12,470 bases of DNA from JBNKFV01 sp050290265 (GTDB lineage: Bacteria > Pseudomonadota > Gammaproteobacteria > Pseudomonadales > Cellvibrionaceae). The translations under genes were made by a program, and so were the position numbers. Below are positions 6,824 through 12,470 of this stretch, in pieces (the stretch's first letter is position 1; each line of letters opens with the position of its first letter). The notes beneath the pieces are model-generated. The model made no database searches. It was not told the origin of the DNA and was given only the letters and a program-made list of their open reading frames with translations. The stretch is from NCBI GenBank assembly GCA_050290265.1, contig JBNKHI010000073.1:1-12470 (forward strand), written 5' to 3'.

Positions 6824-7708
6824 TTATAGTTTGTAAAGTGATTGCGGGTTGTGCACGAGCGCAGCCAGCCGAGCGCAGTCATCACTCAGCCAACCCAACA
6901 CCGTATCAACCAACTCCGCATCATTAGGATACTCTTCAATGGTCTTTGCCAGGTTATGCGGCCAATTGGTGCCCCACACTACCCGCTCTGGCGCATAGAG
7001 GCCTATATCCCGAGCGACTGCAGCAATATCCGCATAGTCTGGGCCACCGGAACGACTACTCTCGTAACAACCGGCAAACTTAAACCACATATTTCCACGA
7101 TCCAGTAATCGCTTGAGAGTTGCGACGTGAGCAGGTGTCGCACCAGAAAAAATTTTGCCATGATGATCTAATACCCAACGCGAACGCAGAGTAGATAAGC
7201 TCGGTTCTAATTCTTTTAAGTGCGATCCATCGAATTGAATTGCAATCATCCAACCGAGTTCAGCACAACGTGCATCGATCCATTCCAATGCGTCAAAACC
7301 AATAGCACCGCCGGGCAAGTCCATAATTCGAGCCCCAACAATACCAGCCTCGCACAAGGCAATGATTTCCTTATCGGTTGTCTCGGGTGTAATCACTGCC
7401 ACACCAGAAGCAACCTCGCCCATCTCCTGTAAACACTTTAACAAGCAGGCATTGTCTGCTTGATGCGCATTACCCTGAGTAATCACGACACGATCAATAC
7501 CCAACCACTGCATAACTTGGCGGTACATATCCGGTGTCGGTAACGGCGCGGGTGGCAAACCCGGCCCACCGGGAATTGCCGGATAGCCCGGTAAATACAT
7601 ATGCATTTGCGTATCGACAGTGCCAGATGGCAATTGGATTCTGGGAGGTTCACCGCTCAGTGTTCGTTTAAGTAATATCGGCGATTGATCGTGGCTTATG
7701 TTGTTCAT
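6824..7708 (-). CDS. gli: D-galactarolactone isomerase, amidohydrolase superfamily (COG3618)
   Basis: This 294-residue enzyme isomerises D-galactaro-1,5-lactone, the product of uronate dehydrogenase, to the 1,4-lactone used by Gci. Motifs LPSGTVDTQMHMYLPGYPAIPGGPGLPP, WLGIDRVVITQGNAHQ, VGARIMDLPGGA, DHHGKIFSG, WFKFAG.YESSR and VVWGTNWPHN match my recollection of Agrobacterium Atu3138. The metal HxH motif of amidohydrolases is Q34-M-H36, and the usual Asp of the last strand is Asn in GTNWPH (246-251). Both features occur in the Agrobacterium enzyme as I remember it. The frame is open to an ATG at 7762, but that would overlap gci by 50 bp and add MTSIAMRLLNTLCRTANA, foreign to the family. The ATG at 7708 lies 4 bp after the gci stop. 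No strong Shine-Dalgarno is seen, so translation probably reinitiates after gci. A general lactonase (as LigI) is the alternative. Confidence 0.9.
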   Translation of the reverse strand: MNNISHDQSPILLKRTLSGEPPRIQLPSGTVDTQMHMYLPGYPAIPGGPGLPPAPLPTPDMYRQVMQWLGIDRVVITQGNAHQADNACLLKCLQEMGEVASGVAVITPETTDKEIIALCEAGIVGARIMDLPGGAIGFDALEWIDARCAELGWMIAIQFDGSHLKELEPSLSTLRSRWVLDHHGKIFSGATPAHVATLKRLLDRGNMWFKFAGCYESSRSGGPDYADIAAVARDIGLYAPERVVWGTNWPHNLAKTIEEYPNDAELVDTVLGWLSDDCARLAALVHNPQSLYKL

Positions 7709-7712
7709 AGCA

Positions 7713-8849
7713 TTAGCTGTCCGGCATAGCGTATTCAATAAGCGCATCGCGATTGACGTCAATACCTAGACCGGGCCCGGTCGGAATAGCTACGACACCG
7801 TTGCTGTGCTCAATGGGTATTGTCGATACCGCCTGACGAAAGGGATTGTGTGTGCGATCGAATTCCAATATGGGTTCAACGGGATTATTACGCATTGGAT
7901 CGGGCGCGAGTGCAGCCATAAATTGTAACGCTGCTGCAATTTGTACAGCCGTACCCCACACATGAGGAACCGTGCGAACACCGTACACAGAAGCAAAATC
8001 AGCCACACGTTTTGCTTCGGTAAAACCACCTACACCACAAATATCTGGCTGAATAATATCTACTGCTCGGGTCTCTATAGGCTCACGATACCCCCAACGG
8101 GTATGCCAGGTTTCACCACCGGCTACCGGAATGGGTTGTTTGGCTCGCACTTCGCGATAGGCCATCAGCTGCTCCGGCACCACAGGTTCTTCGAACCAAT
8201 CAATATCGTATTCTGCGGCTCGCTGTCCCAAACGAATGGCTTCAACAACGGTATAGCCGTGGTTGGCATCTATCATTAAACGACAATCTGGGCCTATCGC
8301 ATTTCGAACGGCATGAATAACTCGCAGATCTTCTTCAACATCAAAACCGATTTTCACTTTCATTGCGTGAAAACCTGCCTGAGCATGCCCCGCCATTTCT
8401 TCCGCATTGTCTGTCACGCGATCAACACCGTCGCGTTTAAAGCTGCCGGTGGCATAAGCGCGTACACTTTCACGAAAGCGCCCACCCAATAGCATTGATA
8501 TGGGCACACCAAAGTGTTTGCCTTTAATGTCCCACAGCGCGATATCGATACCCGAAAGTGCCGTGATAGTCAGCCCGCGTTGGCCTTGATCTCGAAGCGC
8601 GTTGTAGCAAGTCGCCCAGATTTTTTCTGTTTCCAACGGGTTCTGCCCAATCAGCCACGGTTTATAAGCAGCAACTATCGCAGCATTGGGACGCGCAGGC
8701 CCCAAACATTCACCCCAGCCAATGGTGCCGTCATCACAGATCACTTCAACCAGTACATGCGCACGACGATCAAAACGCATGGAAGCACTTTCAAACGCAA
8801 CCGCTAACCGGTGCTCCAGTAAGTGCGTTCGGATATCGATAATTTTCAC
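7713..8849 (-). CDS. gci: D-galactarolactone cycloisomerase, enolase superfamily
   Basis: A 378-residue member of the mandelate-racemase group of the enolase superfamily. The characterised enzyme (Agrobacterium Atu3139) opens D-galactaro-1,4-lactone, and also glucaro-1,4-lactone, to 3-deoxy-2-keto-hexarate. Visible active-site elements are the KVK motif (K164, K166), metal ligands D194 (IDAN), E220 (WFEEP) and E246 (GGETWH), and the D269/H296 dyad (QPD; VPHVWGT). The opening segment (THLLEHRL, FESASMRFDRRAHVLVE), NALRDQGQRGL, RAYATGSFKRD and PILEFDRTHNPFRQAV are almost identical to Gci as I recall it. That makes this assignment much better than generic mandelate racemase or galactarate dehydratase. 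The start is GTG at 8849, 7 bp after the kdgD stop. A GTGAGG ribosome-binding site overlaps that stop, so translation is coupled. The enzyme is cytoplasmic. Confidence 0.94.
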   Translation of the reverse strand: MKIIDIRTHLLEHRLAVAFESASMRFDRRAHVLVEVICDDGTIGWGECLGPARPNAAIVAAYKPWLIGQNPLETEKIWATCYNALRDQGQRGLTITALSGIDIALWDIKGKHFGVPISMLLGGRFRESVRAYATGSFKRDGVDRVTDNAEEMAGHAQAGFHAMKVKIGFDVEEDLRVIHAVRNAIGPDCRLMIDANHGYTVVEAIRLGQRAAEYDIDWFEEPVVPEQLMAYREVRAKQPIPVAGGETWHTRWGYREPIETRAVDIIQPDICGVGGFTEAKRVADFASVYGVRTVPHVWGTAVQIAAALQFMAALAPDPMRNNPVEPILEFDRTHNPFRQAVSTIPIEHSNGVVAIPTGPGLGIDVNRDALIEYAMPDS

Positions 8850-8856
8850 AGTGGCC

Positions 8857-9759
8857 TCACTTGTTAGCGTCTATGATTCGCTGAAGTAGCGCTTCCTCAT
8901 CCGTAGTCAGGTCGTCTAATGGTGGGCGCACAGCACCTGCATCAAAACCAACCAAACGTACACCGGCCTTAATTGCCGACACGGCATAACCTTTACGACG
9001 TGCACGCAATTCCATAAATGGATAAAAGAAATCGTTAAGAATTTGTTCGCAAGTTGCTTTGTCGCCACCCCGCAGGGCGTGATAAAAACGATTTGCCAGT
9101 GCAGGAACAAAATTAAATACGGCGGAAGAATACGTAGTAAAGCCAATTCCCAAATACGCTTCAGCAAATAATTCTGCGGTTGGCATTCCCCCTAAGTACG
9201 TTAGACGGTCGCCAATTTTTGCGGTGATCTGACGCATTCTGCCAATATCACCAGAGCCATCTTTAAAGCCAACCATGTTCGGACAGTCATCGCACAAACG
9301 CTGTATAGTATCGACTTCGTATTGCGCGTTGTCGCGGTTGTAAATCATCACCCCAAAATCAACTGCGTCGCAAATCGCTTTTACATGGGCATAAAGACCC
9401 TCTTGCGGCGCATCAATTAAATAATGCGGCAATAATAAAATACCATCCGCACCCGCTTTTTGTGCGGACTGGGCAATTTCAATGGCTACTTCAGTACCAT
9501 AACCACAGCCGGCGACGATAGCAGTTTTGCCTGCACTCTCTTTCGCTGAACGCACAATCGGATCGATTTCGTTGGGGTGCAGTGAGAAAAACTCACCGGT
9601 ACCACCCGCAGCAAAAAGCACCGGAGCATCGTAACCCGCCAGCCATTCAATCTGACGACTATAGCTGTCAGCGGCAAAGTTTCCGTCAGCATCAAAATGC
9701 GTCACCGGGAATGACAATAGACCTGATCCTAAGGCGACTTTTAGTTCCTGAGGTGTCAT
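8857..9759 (-). CDS. kdgD: 5-dehydro-4-deoxyglucarate dehydratase
   Basis: A 300-residue class I aldolase-fold enzyme of the dihydrodipicolinate synthase family. It dehydrates and decarboxylates 3-deoxy-2-keto-hexarate (5-dehydro-4-deoxyglucarate) to 2-oxoglutarate semialdehyde, CO2 and water. The Schiff-base lysine is K166 in MVGFKDGSGD, the partner tyrosine is Y140 in VMIYNRDN, and the phosphate-loop-like GGTGE is at 52-56. The N-terminal GSGLLSFPVTHFDADGNF, LPHYLIDAPQEGLYAH and the C-terminal RRKGYAVSAIKAGVRLVG are typical of KdgD rather than DapA or NanA. A clear ribosome-binding site (AGAGGA) precedes the ATG. It sits 112 bp downstream of the aldehyde dehydrogenase and 7 bp upstream of gci, whose product it consumes. 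Confidence 0.95.
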   Translation of the reverse strand: MTPQELKVALGSGLLSFPVTHFDADGNFAADSYSRQIEWLAGYDAPVLFAAGGTGEFFSLHPNEIDPIVRSAKESAGKTAIVAGCGYGTEVAIEIAQSAQKAGADGILLLPHYLIDAPQEGLYAHVKAICDAVDFGVMIYNRDNAQYEVDTIQRLCDDCPNMVGFKDGSGDIGRMRQITAKIGDRLTYLGGMPTAELFAEAYLGIGFTTYSSAVFNFVPALANRFYHALRGGDKATCEQILNDFFYPFMELRARRKGYAVSAIKAGVRLVGFDAGAVRPPLDDLTTDEEALLQRIIDANK

Positions 9760-9871
9760 AGGGATTTCCTCTTCAAAATTTTTTGTAATCTGTTAATAAA
9801 ATACATTAGTGAACTTTCTTCTCGCGTTAATAAAGGGTGACGTGTTGTCTAAAAACACTTCCCCATCAGCG
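9760..9871 (-). other. Unusually long internal gap of the uronate operon
   Basis: These 112 bp separate the aldehyde dehydrogenase from kdgD, while all other junctions in the operon are overlapping or under 8 bp. The stretch is AT-rich, has three TTAAC-containing words, and a small hairpin (GTGTT / AACAC, 9842-9858). It ends in the kdgD ribosome-binding site. I see no convincing promoter, operator copy or intrinsic terminator in it. Confidence 0.6.
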
Positions 9872-11398
9872 TTAACAAAGATCTTCTGGAGCAATAGCAT
9901 CAGGTAAATTTTGGTAACAAACCGGACGCATAAAACGGCGAATAGACAGGGTACCCACTGAGGTTGCCCCAAAGTTTGTCGACGCAGGATAAGGACCGCC
10001 ATGCACCATGGTGTCGGAAACCTCAACGCCCGTCGGAAAACCATTCACCAACACCCGCCCTGCTTTGCGTTCCGCAATCGGTAGCAAACGTCGCGCAATA
10101 CCGACATCTGCGTCATCACTATCCATATGTAAGGTCACGGTCAATTGGCCTTGTAGTGAACGAGCAAGTTCAAGCATTTGCTCGGTACTCTTTGTGCGAA
10201 CAACCAAGCCCAAGGGGCCGAACACTTCTTCTTCCAATGAATGATTCGACAACCAGTTTTCAGCAGATGTCTCATACAGGTACGGAGTTGCATTGCGAAG
10301 ATCGCACACAGACGTCAACAATTCGCGTACACCGGCACTACCCGCAACACGATCACGTCCTTCTCGGTAAGCAGCGGCAATACCGTCGGTCAACATGGTT
10401 TGCGGACCCACTTCACCCAGCGCAGTCTGCGCTGCTGAAACAAATGCATCGCCTTCTGGGCCCTCTGCTACAACAGCAATGCCGGGATTAGTACAGAACT
10501 GCCCTGCGCCCATCGTTAATGAACCAGCCCATGCCTTACCCAGATCTGCACCACGATTAGCGATTGCAGATGGCAGCATAAACATAGGATTAACTGAACC
10601 CAGCTCGCCAAAAAAGGGAATTGGATTAGGCCGAGCCGCGCACAAATCAAAGAGTGCTCTACCGCCGGCTAACGAACCTGTAAAGCCAACAGCATTGATA
10701 AGCGGATGCTGAACCAATGCTTGGCCAACATCGCGCTTGCCACCTTGAATCAGTGAAAACACGCCGGGATGAACGCCGCACTTGTTCATGGCAGCATGAA
10801 TAGCTTCAGCAATAATTTCGCCTGTTCCTGGATGGGCAGAATGTCCTTTCACAACAACAGGACAACCGGCAGCAAGCGCTGCTGTGGTGTCACCACCGGC
10901 TGTTGAAAACGCTAATGGAAAATTCGATGCGCCAAATACGGCTACCGGTCCGATAGGACGCTGCATTAATTTCAAATCCGGACGCGGTAGAGGTTGGCGA
11001 TCTGGCAAGGCTTCATCGTGGCGGCGATCAAGGTATTCGCCCTTCAGGATATGTTCTGCGAATAAACGTAACTGGCCTACCGTACGTCCACGCTCGCCCT
11101 GCAAGCGCGCAGCCGGCAAGCCAGATTCCGATGTACCTATTTCCGTCACAGCATCGCCGCGCGCATCTATTTCATTAGCAATCGTCTTTAAAAATGCCGC
11201 ACGCTCAGTGCGACTTGAGTAACCATAACTCCAGAACGCCTCCTCTGCTACCTCACAGGCGCTGTCCACAAGCGCGGGAGTACCAACACTAAAATCGAAA
11301 GCCGAACCATGGGCGGGATCAGAGGTAAAGTGTTGTTCGCCGGCAACCCAGTTACCCGCTATTAAGTGTTTGCCATGAGGGGTAAACAGTTCAGTCAT
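9872..11398 (-). CDS. 2-oxoglutarate semialdehyde (2,5-dioxovalerate) dehydrogenase
   Basis: A 508-residue NAD(P)-dependent aldehyde dehydrogenase that finishes the pathway by oxidising 2-oxoglutarate semialdehyde to 2-oxoglutarate. It has the oxyanion Asn N159 in FGASNFPLAFS, cofactor Lys K184 in VVVKGHSAHPGT, the motif GFTGSLAGGRAL (238-249), general base E265 in FFGELGSVNP, and catalytic C302 in GAGQFCTNPG. The GASNFPLAFSTAGGDTTAALAAGCPVVVK block and the FFGELGSVNP form belong to the ketoglutarate-semialdehyde dehydrogenase branch rather than to betaine, succinate semialdehyde or vanillin enzymes. The start is well placed: GGAG lies 8 nt before the ATG, and the ATG overlaps the udh stop by 8 bp (ATGACTGA), so udh and this gene are translationally coupled. 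Several dehydrogenase types perform this step; I leave the symbol empty. Confidence 0.93.
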   Translation of the reverse strand: MTELFTPHGKHLIAGNWVAGEQHFTSDPAHGSAFDFSVGTPALVDSACEVAEEAFWSYGYSSRTERAAFLKTIANEIDARGDAVTEIGTSESGLPAARLQGERGRTVGQLRLFAEHILKGEYLDRRHDEALPDRQPLPRPDLKLMQRPIGPVAVFGASNFPLAFSTAGGDTTAALAAGCPVVVKGHSAHPGTGEIIAEAIHAAMNKCGVHPGVFSLIQGGKRDVGQALVQHPLINAVGFTGSLAGGRALFDLCAARPNPIPFFGELGSVNPMFMLPSAIANRGADLGKAWAGSLTMGAGQFCTNPGIAVVAEGPEGDAFVSAAQTALGEVGPQTMLTDGIAAAYREGRDRVAGSAGVRELLTSVCDLRNATPYLYETSAENWLSNHSLEEEVFGPLGLVVRTKSTEQMLELARSLQGQLTVTLHMDSDDADVGIARRLLPIAERKAGRVLVNGFPTGVEVSDTMVHGGPYPASTNFGATSVGTLSIRRFMRPVCYQNLPDAIAPEDLC

Positions 11399-12197
11399 TA
11401 GGAATCTCCGTAGTGTTTGGAAGTTGGATTAAATTGCCACCTTGAAACCGATTAACAGCGGCATTTGGACAGGGCTTGGGATGAGCGGCTGCAACTTCAT
11501 CGGCAAAGCGTTCTGCATTATCTTTAGGTGACCACCCTAGATAGCCAACATCGGTGTTGTCCCACCAGGAACGGTCATTGTTTGAGGCGCCGTAAATAAT
11601 CGGACAACCGAGTCGAGGAACTGTAAAAACCTGCTTAACCAATTGGAAAAAGTCTTCGTGGGACAACCAGGTTGATAGCTGGCGATGGTCTGTTGGTTTT
11701 TCTAAACAAGACCCAATCCGCACGATAGCGGTTTCTTGCCCATATTTTTCAAAATAAAAACGGGCAAGAGATTCGCCAAAACTCTTTGATACTCCATAGA
11801 GGCTGTCTGGCCGATGTAAAACATCTCCTTTTAAGCGGGCACTTTGTGGGTAATAACCAATCACATGATTTGAACTCGCAAAGAGTATTCGAGGTTTGCC
11901 TTCAAGCCGGGCAGCCTCATAAAGGTTGTAGAGACCCTGAATATTGGCCTCTAAGATCGGTTGAAATGGCCCTTCTACCGAATACCCGCCTAAATGCACT
12001 ATGGCATCACAACCTTTGACAACCGCCTGCAATGCTTCTGGACTGGACAAGTCGGCAGGATGCCATTCTTCATTGGCCGCCATGTCCGTGATTTGTTTGC
12101 GACTACTCAGGACCAGAGTTTTCGCATACTGGGCCAACAGCGGACGAATGTTCTTTGCCATCCCGCCGGATGCACCCGTTAGCAGTAATCTGTTCAT
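11391..12197 (-). CDS. udh: Uronate dehydrogenase (short-chain dehydrogenase / epimerase fold)
   Basis: This 268-residue NAD-dependent enzyme oxidises D-galacturonate and D-glucuronate at C1 to the aldaro-1,5-lactones, the entry step of the oxidative uronate route. The dinucleotide motif TGASGGMA is at residues 7-14, DL at 49-50 (adenine pocket), and HLGGYSVEGPF at 68-78. The catalytic set is S108/S109 (FASSNHVIGYYP) and Y134xxxK138 (YGVSK). The segments NIQGLYNLYEAAR, ETAIVRIGSC, LSTWLSHEDF, YGASNNDRSWWDN and GWSPKDNAE closely match the characterised Agrobacterium and Pseudomonas enzymes. It is the first gene of the five-gene operon and overlaps the next gene by 8 bp. AGGGA lies 7 nt before the ATG. 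A LacI-type operator is about 80 bp upstream. Confidence 0.95.
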   Translation of the reverse strand: MNRLLLTGASGGMAKNIRPLLAQYAKTLVLSSRKQITDMAANEEWHPADLSSPEALQAVVKGCDAIVHLGGYSVEGPFQPILEANIQGLYNLYEAARLEGKPRILFASSNHVIGYYPQSARLKGDVLHRPDSLYGVSKSFGESLARFYFEKYGQETAIVRIGSCLEKPTDHRQLSTWLSHEDFFQLVKQVFTVPRLGCPIIYGASNNDRSWWDNTDVGYLGWSPKDNAERFADEVAAAHPKPCPNAAVNRFQGGNLIQLPNTTEIPND

Positions 12198-12264
12198 ACC
12201 TACATCCCTACTCTGTTCCGATGTTTGCAGCGTTTTTCTTTGTTATTTCTGTTAGCATAAATGA

Positions 12265-12293
12265 CTTACAAGCATTTGTGCCACCGGTGGCAC
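12265..12293 (-). promoter_or_regulatory. Predicted promoter of the udh operon
   Basis: On the minus strand GTGCCA (12293-12288, 4 of 6 to a -35) and TGTAAG (12270-12265, 4 of 6 to a -10) are 17 bp apart, the same geometry as at uxaC relative to the operator. Both boxes are weak, so this rests mainly on the parallel. A start near 12258 would give a leader of about 60 nt. Confidence 0.35.
12278..12293. promoter_or_regulatory. LacI-type operator upstream of udh (perfect palindrome)
   Basis: GTGCCACCGGTGGCAC is a perfect 16-bp palindrome with the core TGCCACCGGTGGCA shared with the sites at 4976 and 12456. It overlaps the predicted -35 of the udh promoter, so repression in the absence of uronate or a derivative is the expected mode. 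The regulator identity is inferred from operator shape only. Confidence 0.75.
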
Positions 12294-12454
12294 TCTTTGC
12301 GTAAAATATCCCTGTTTAAACGAGTTTGTGTTAGAACTCCGAATAGCTAACAGTTATGGGTTATAGATTTTTGCTCAACAGAGCAGATAAATTAAGAATG
12401 TCGAGCCCGTATTATGGCTATGTACTGAGCTGACGAAGGTAATACTACTCAATA

Positions 12455-12470
12455 TTGCCACCGGTGGCAA
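12455..12470. promoter_or_regulatory. LacI-type operator at the right edge (perfect palindrome)
   Basis: TTGCCACCGGTGGCAA is a perfect 16-bp palindrome with the same core as the other two sites. As at uxaC it begins with TTGCCA, which would serve as a plus-strand -35 box. The controlled gene would therefore lie just beyond the window. Confidence 0.7.

Larger units (their letters stand above)
12198..12470. other. Intergenic control region upstream of udh (to window end)
   Basis: This 273-bp stretch has no supported gene. It contains the udh operator and promoter on its left and a second operator copy at its very end. A plus-strand open frame of 25 codons (12356-12433) has no ribosome-binding site and is ignored. 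Small inverted repeats (TGCTC / GAGCA at 12372-12385; GTTAG / CTAAC at 12330-12351) have no evident role. Confidence 0.75.

Noticed and set aside
6643..6885. Minus-strand open frame of 80 codons rich in KLHSLC repeats
   Set aside because: It starts inside gli in another frame, has no ribosome-binding site, and its repeated peptide is simply the translation of the 18-bp tandem array.
7709..7762. N-terminal extension of gli to the upstream ATG
   Set aside because: It would overlap gci by 50 bp and add residues foreign to the family; the ATG at 7708, 4 bp after the gci stop, fits better.

Overview
The window looks like chromosome from a marine or saprophytic polysaccharide-degrading gammaproteobacterium, for example of the Cellvibrio / Saccharophagus / Teredinibacter kind. 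This is an inference from moderate base composition, a large TonB-dependent receptor, a RegB/RegA-type regulator pair and an oxidative uronate catabolic operon. No 16S rRNA or other taxonomic marker is present. I see no tRNA, rRNA, CRISPR array or insertion sequence.

Left part (1-4769, all minus strand). A TonB-dependent copper receptor of the OprC type is followed 15 bp later by a RegB/PrrB/ActS-type membrane histidine kinase. Three bp after that comes its RegA/PrrA/ActR-type response regulator. The N-terminal 216 residues of a D-2-hydroxyacid dehydrogenase follow and run off the left edge. The tight spacing suggests an operon joining outer-membrane copper uptake to redox sensing. In front of it is a site that fits the RegR/RegA box with one mismatch. 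It is centred near -43 of a promoter with a good -10 and a poor -35, as expected for activation or autoregulation by the encoded regulator.

Middle and right part (5074-12470). uxaC (uronate isomerase, plus strand) converges on a five-gene minus-strand operon. In transcription order this is udh (uronate dehydrogenase), a ketoglutarate semialdehyde dehydrogenase, kdgD, gci (galactarolactone cycloisomerase) and gli (galactarolactone isomerase). Together the five genes encode a complete route from D-galacturonate to 2-oxoglutarate: uronate to aldaro-1,5-lactone (Udh), to 1,4-lactone (Gli), to 3-deoxy-2-keto-hexarate (Gci), to 2-oxoglutarate semialdehyde plus CO2 (KdgD), to 2-oxoglutarate (aldehyde dehydrogenase). 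UxaC adds an isomerase entry to the alternative Ashwell route. D-glucuronate could enter through either Udh or UxaC.

Regulation. One palindrome, TGCCACCGGTGGCA, with the central CG typical of LacI-family operators, occurs upstream of uxaC (one mismatch), upstream of udh (perfect), and at the last bases of the window (perfect). At uxaC, and less clearly at udh, it overlaps the predicted -35 box. This implies one repressor, not encoded here, controls both transcription units and probably a further plus-strand gene just outside the right edge. The convergent 334-bp gap between uxaC and gli holds a 14-bp perfect-stem terminator and an 18-bp tandem repeat array that merges into the 3' end of gli.
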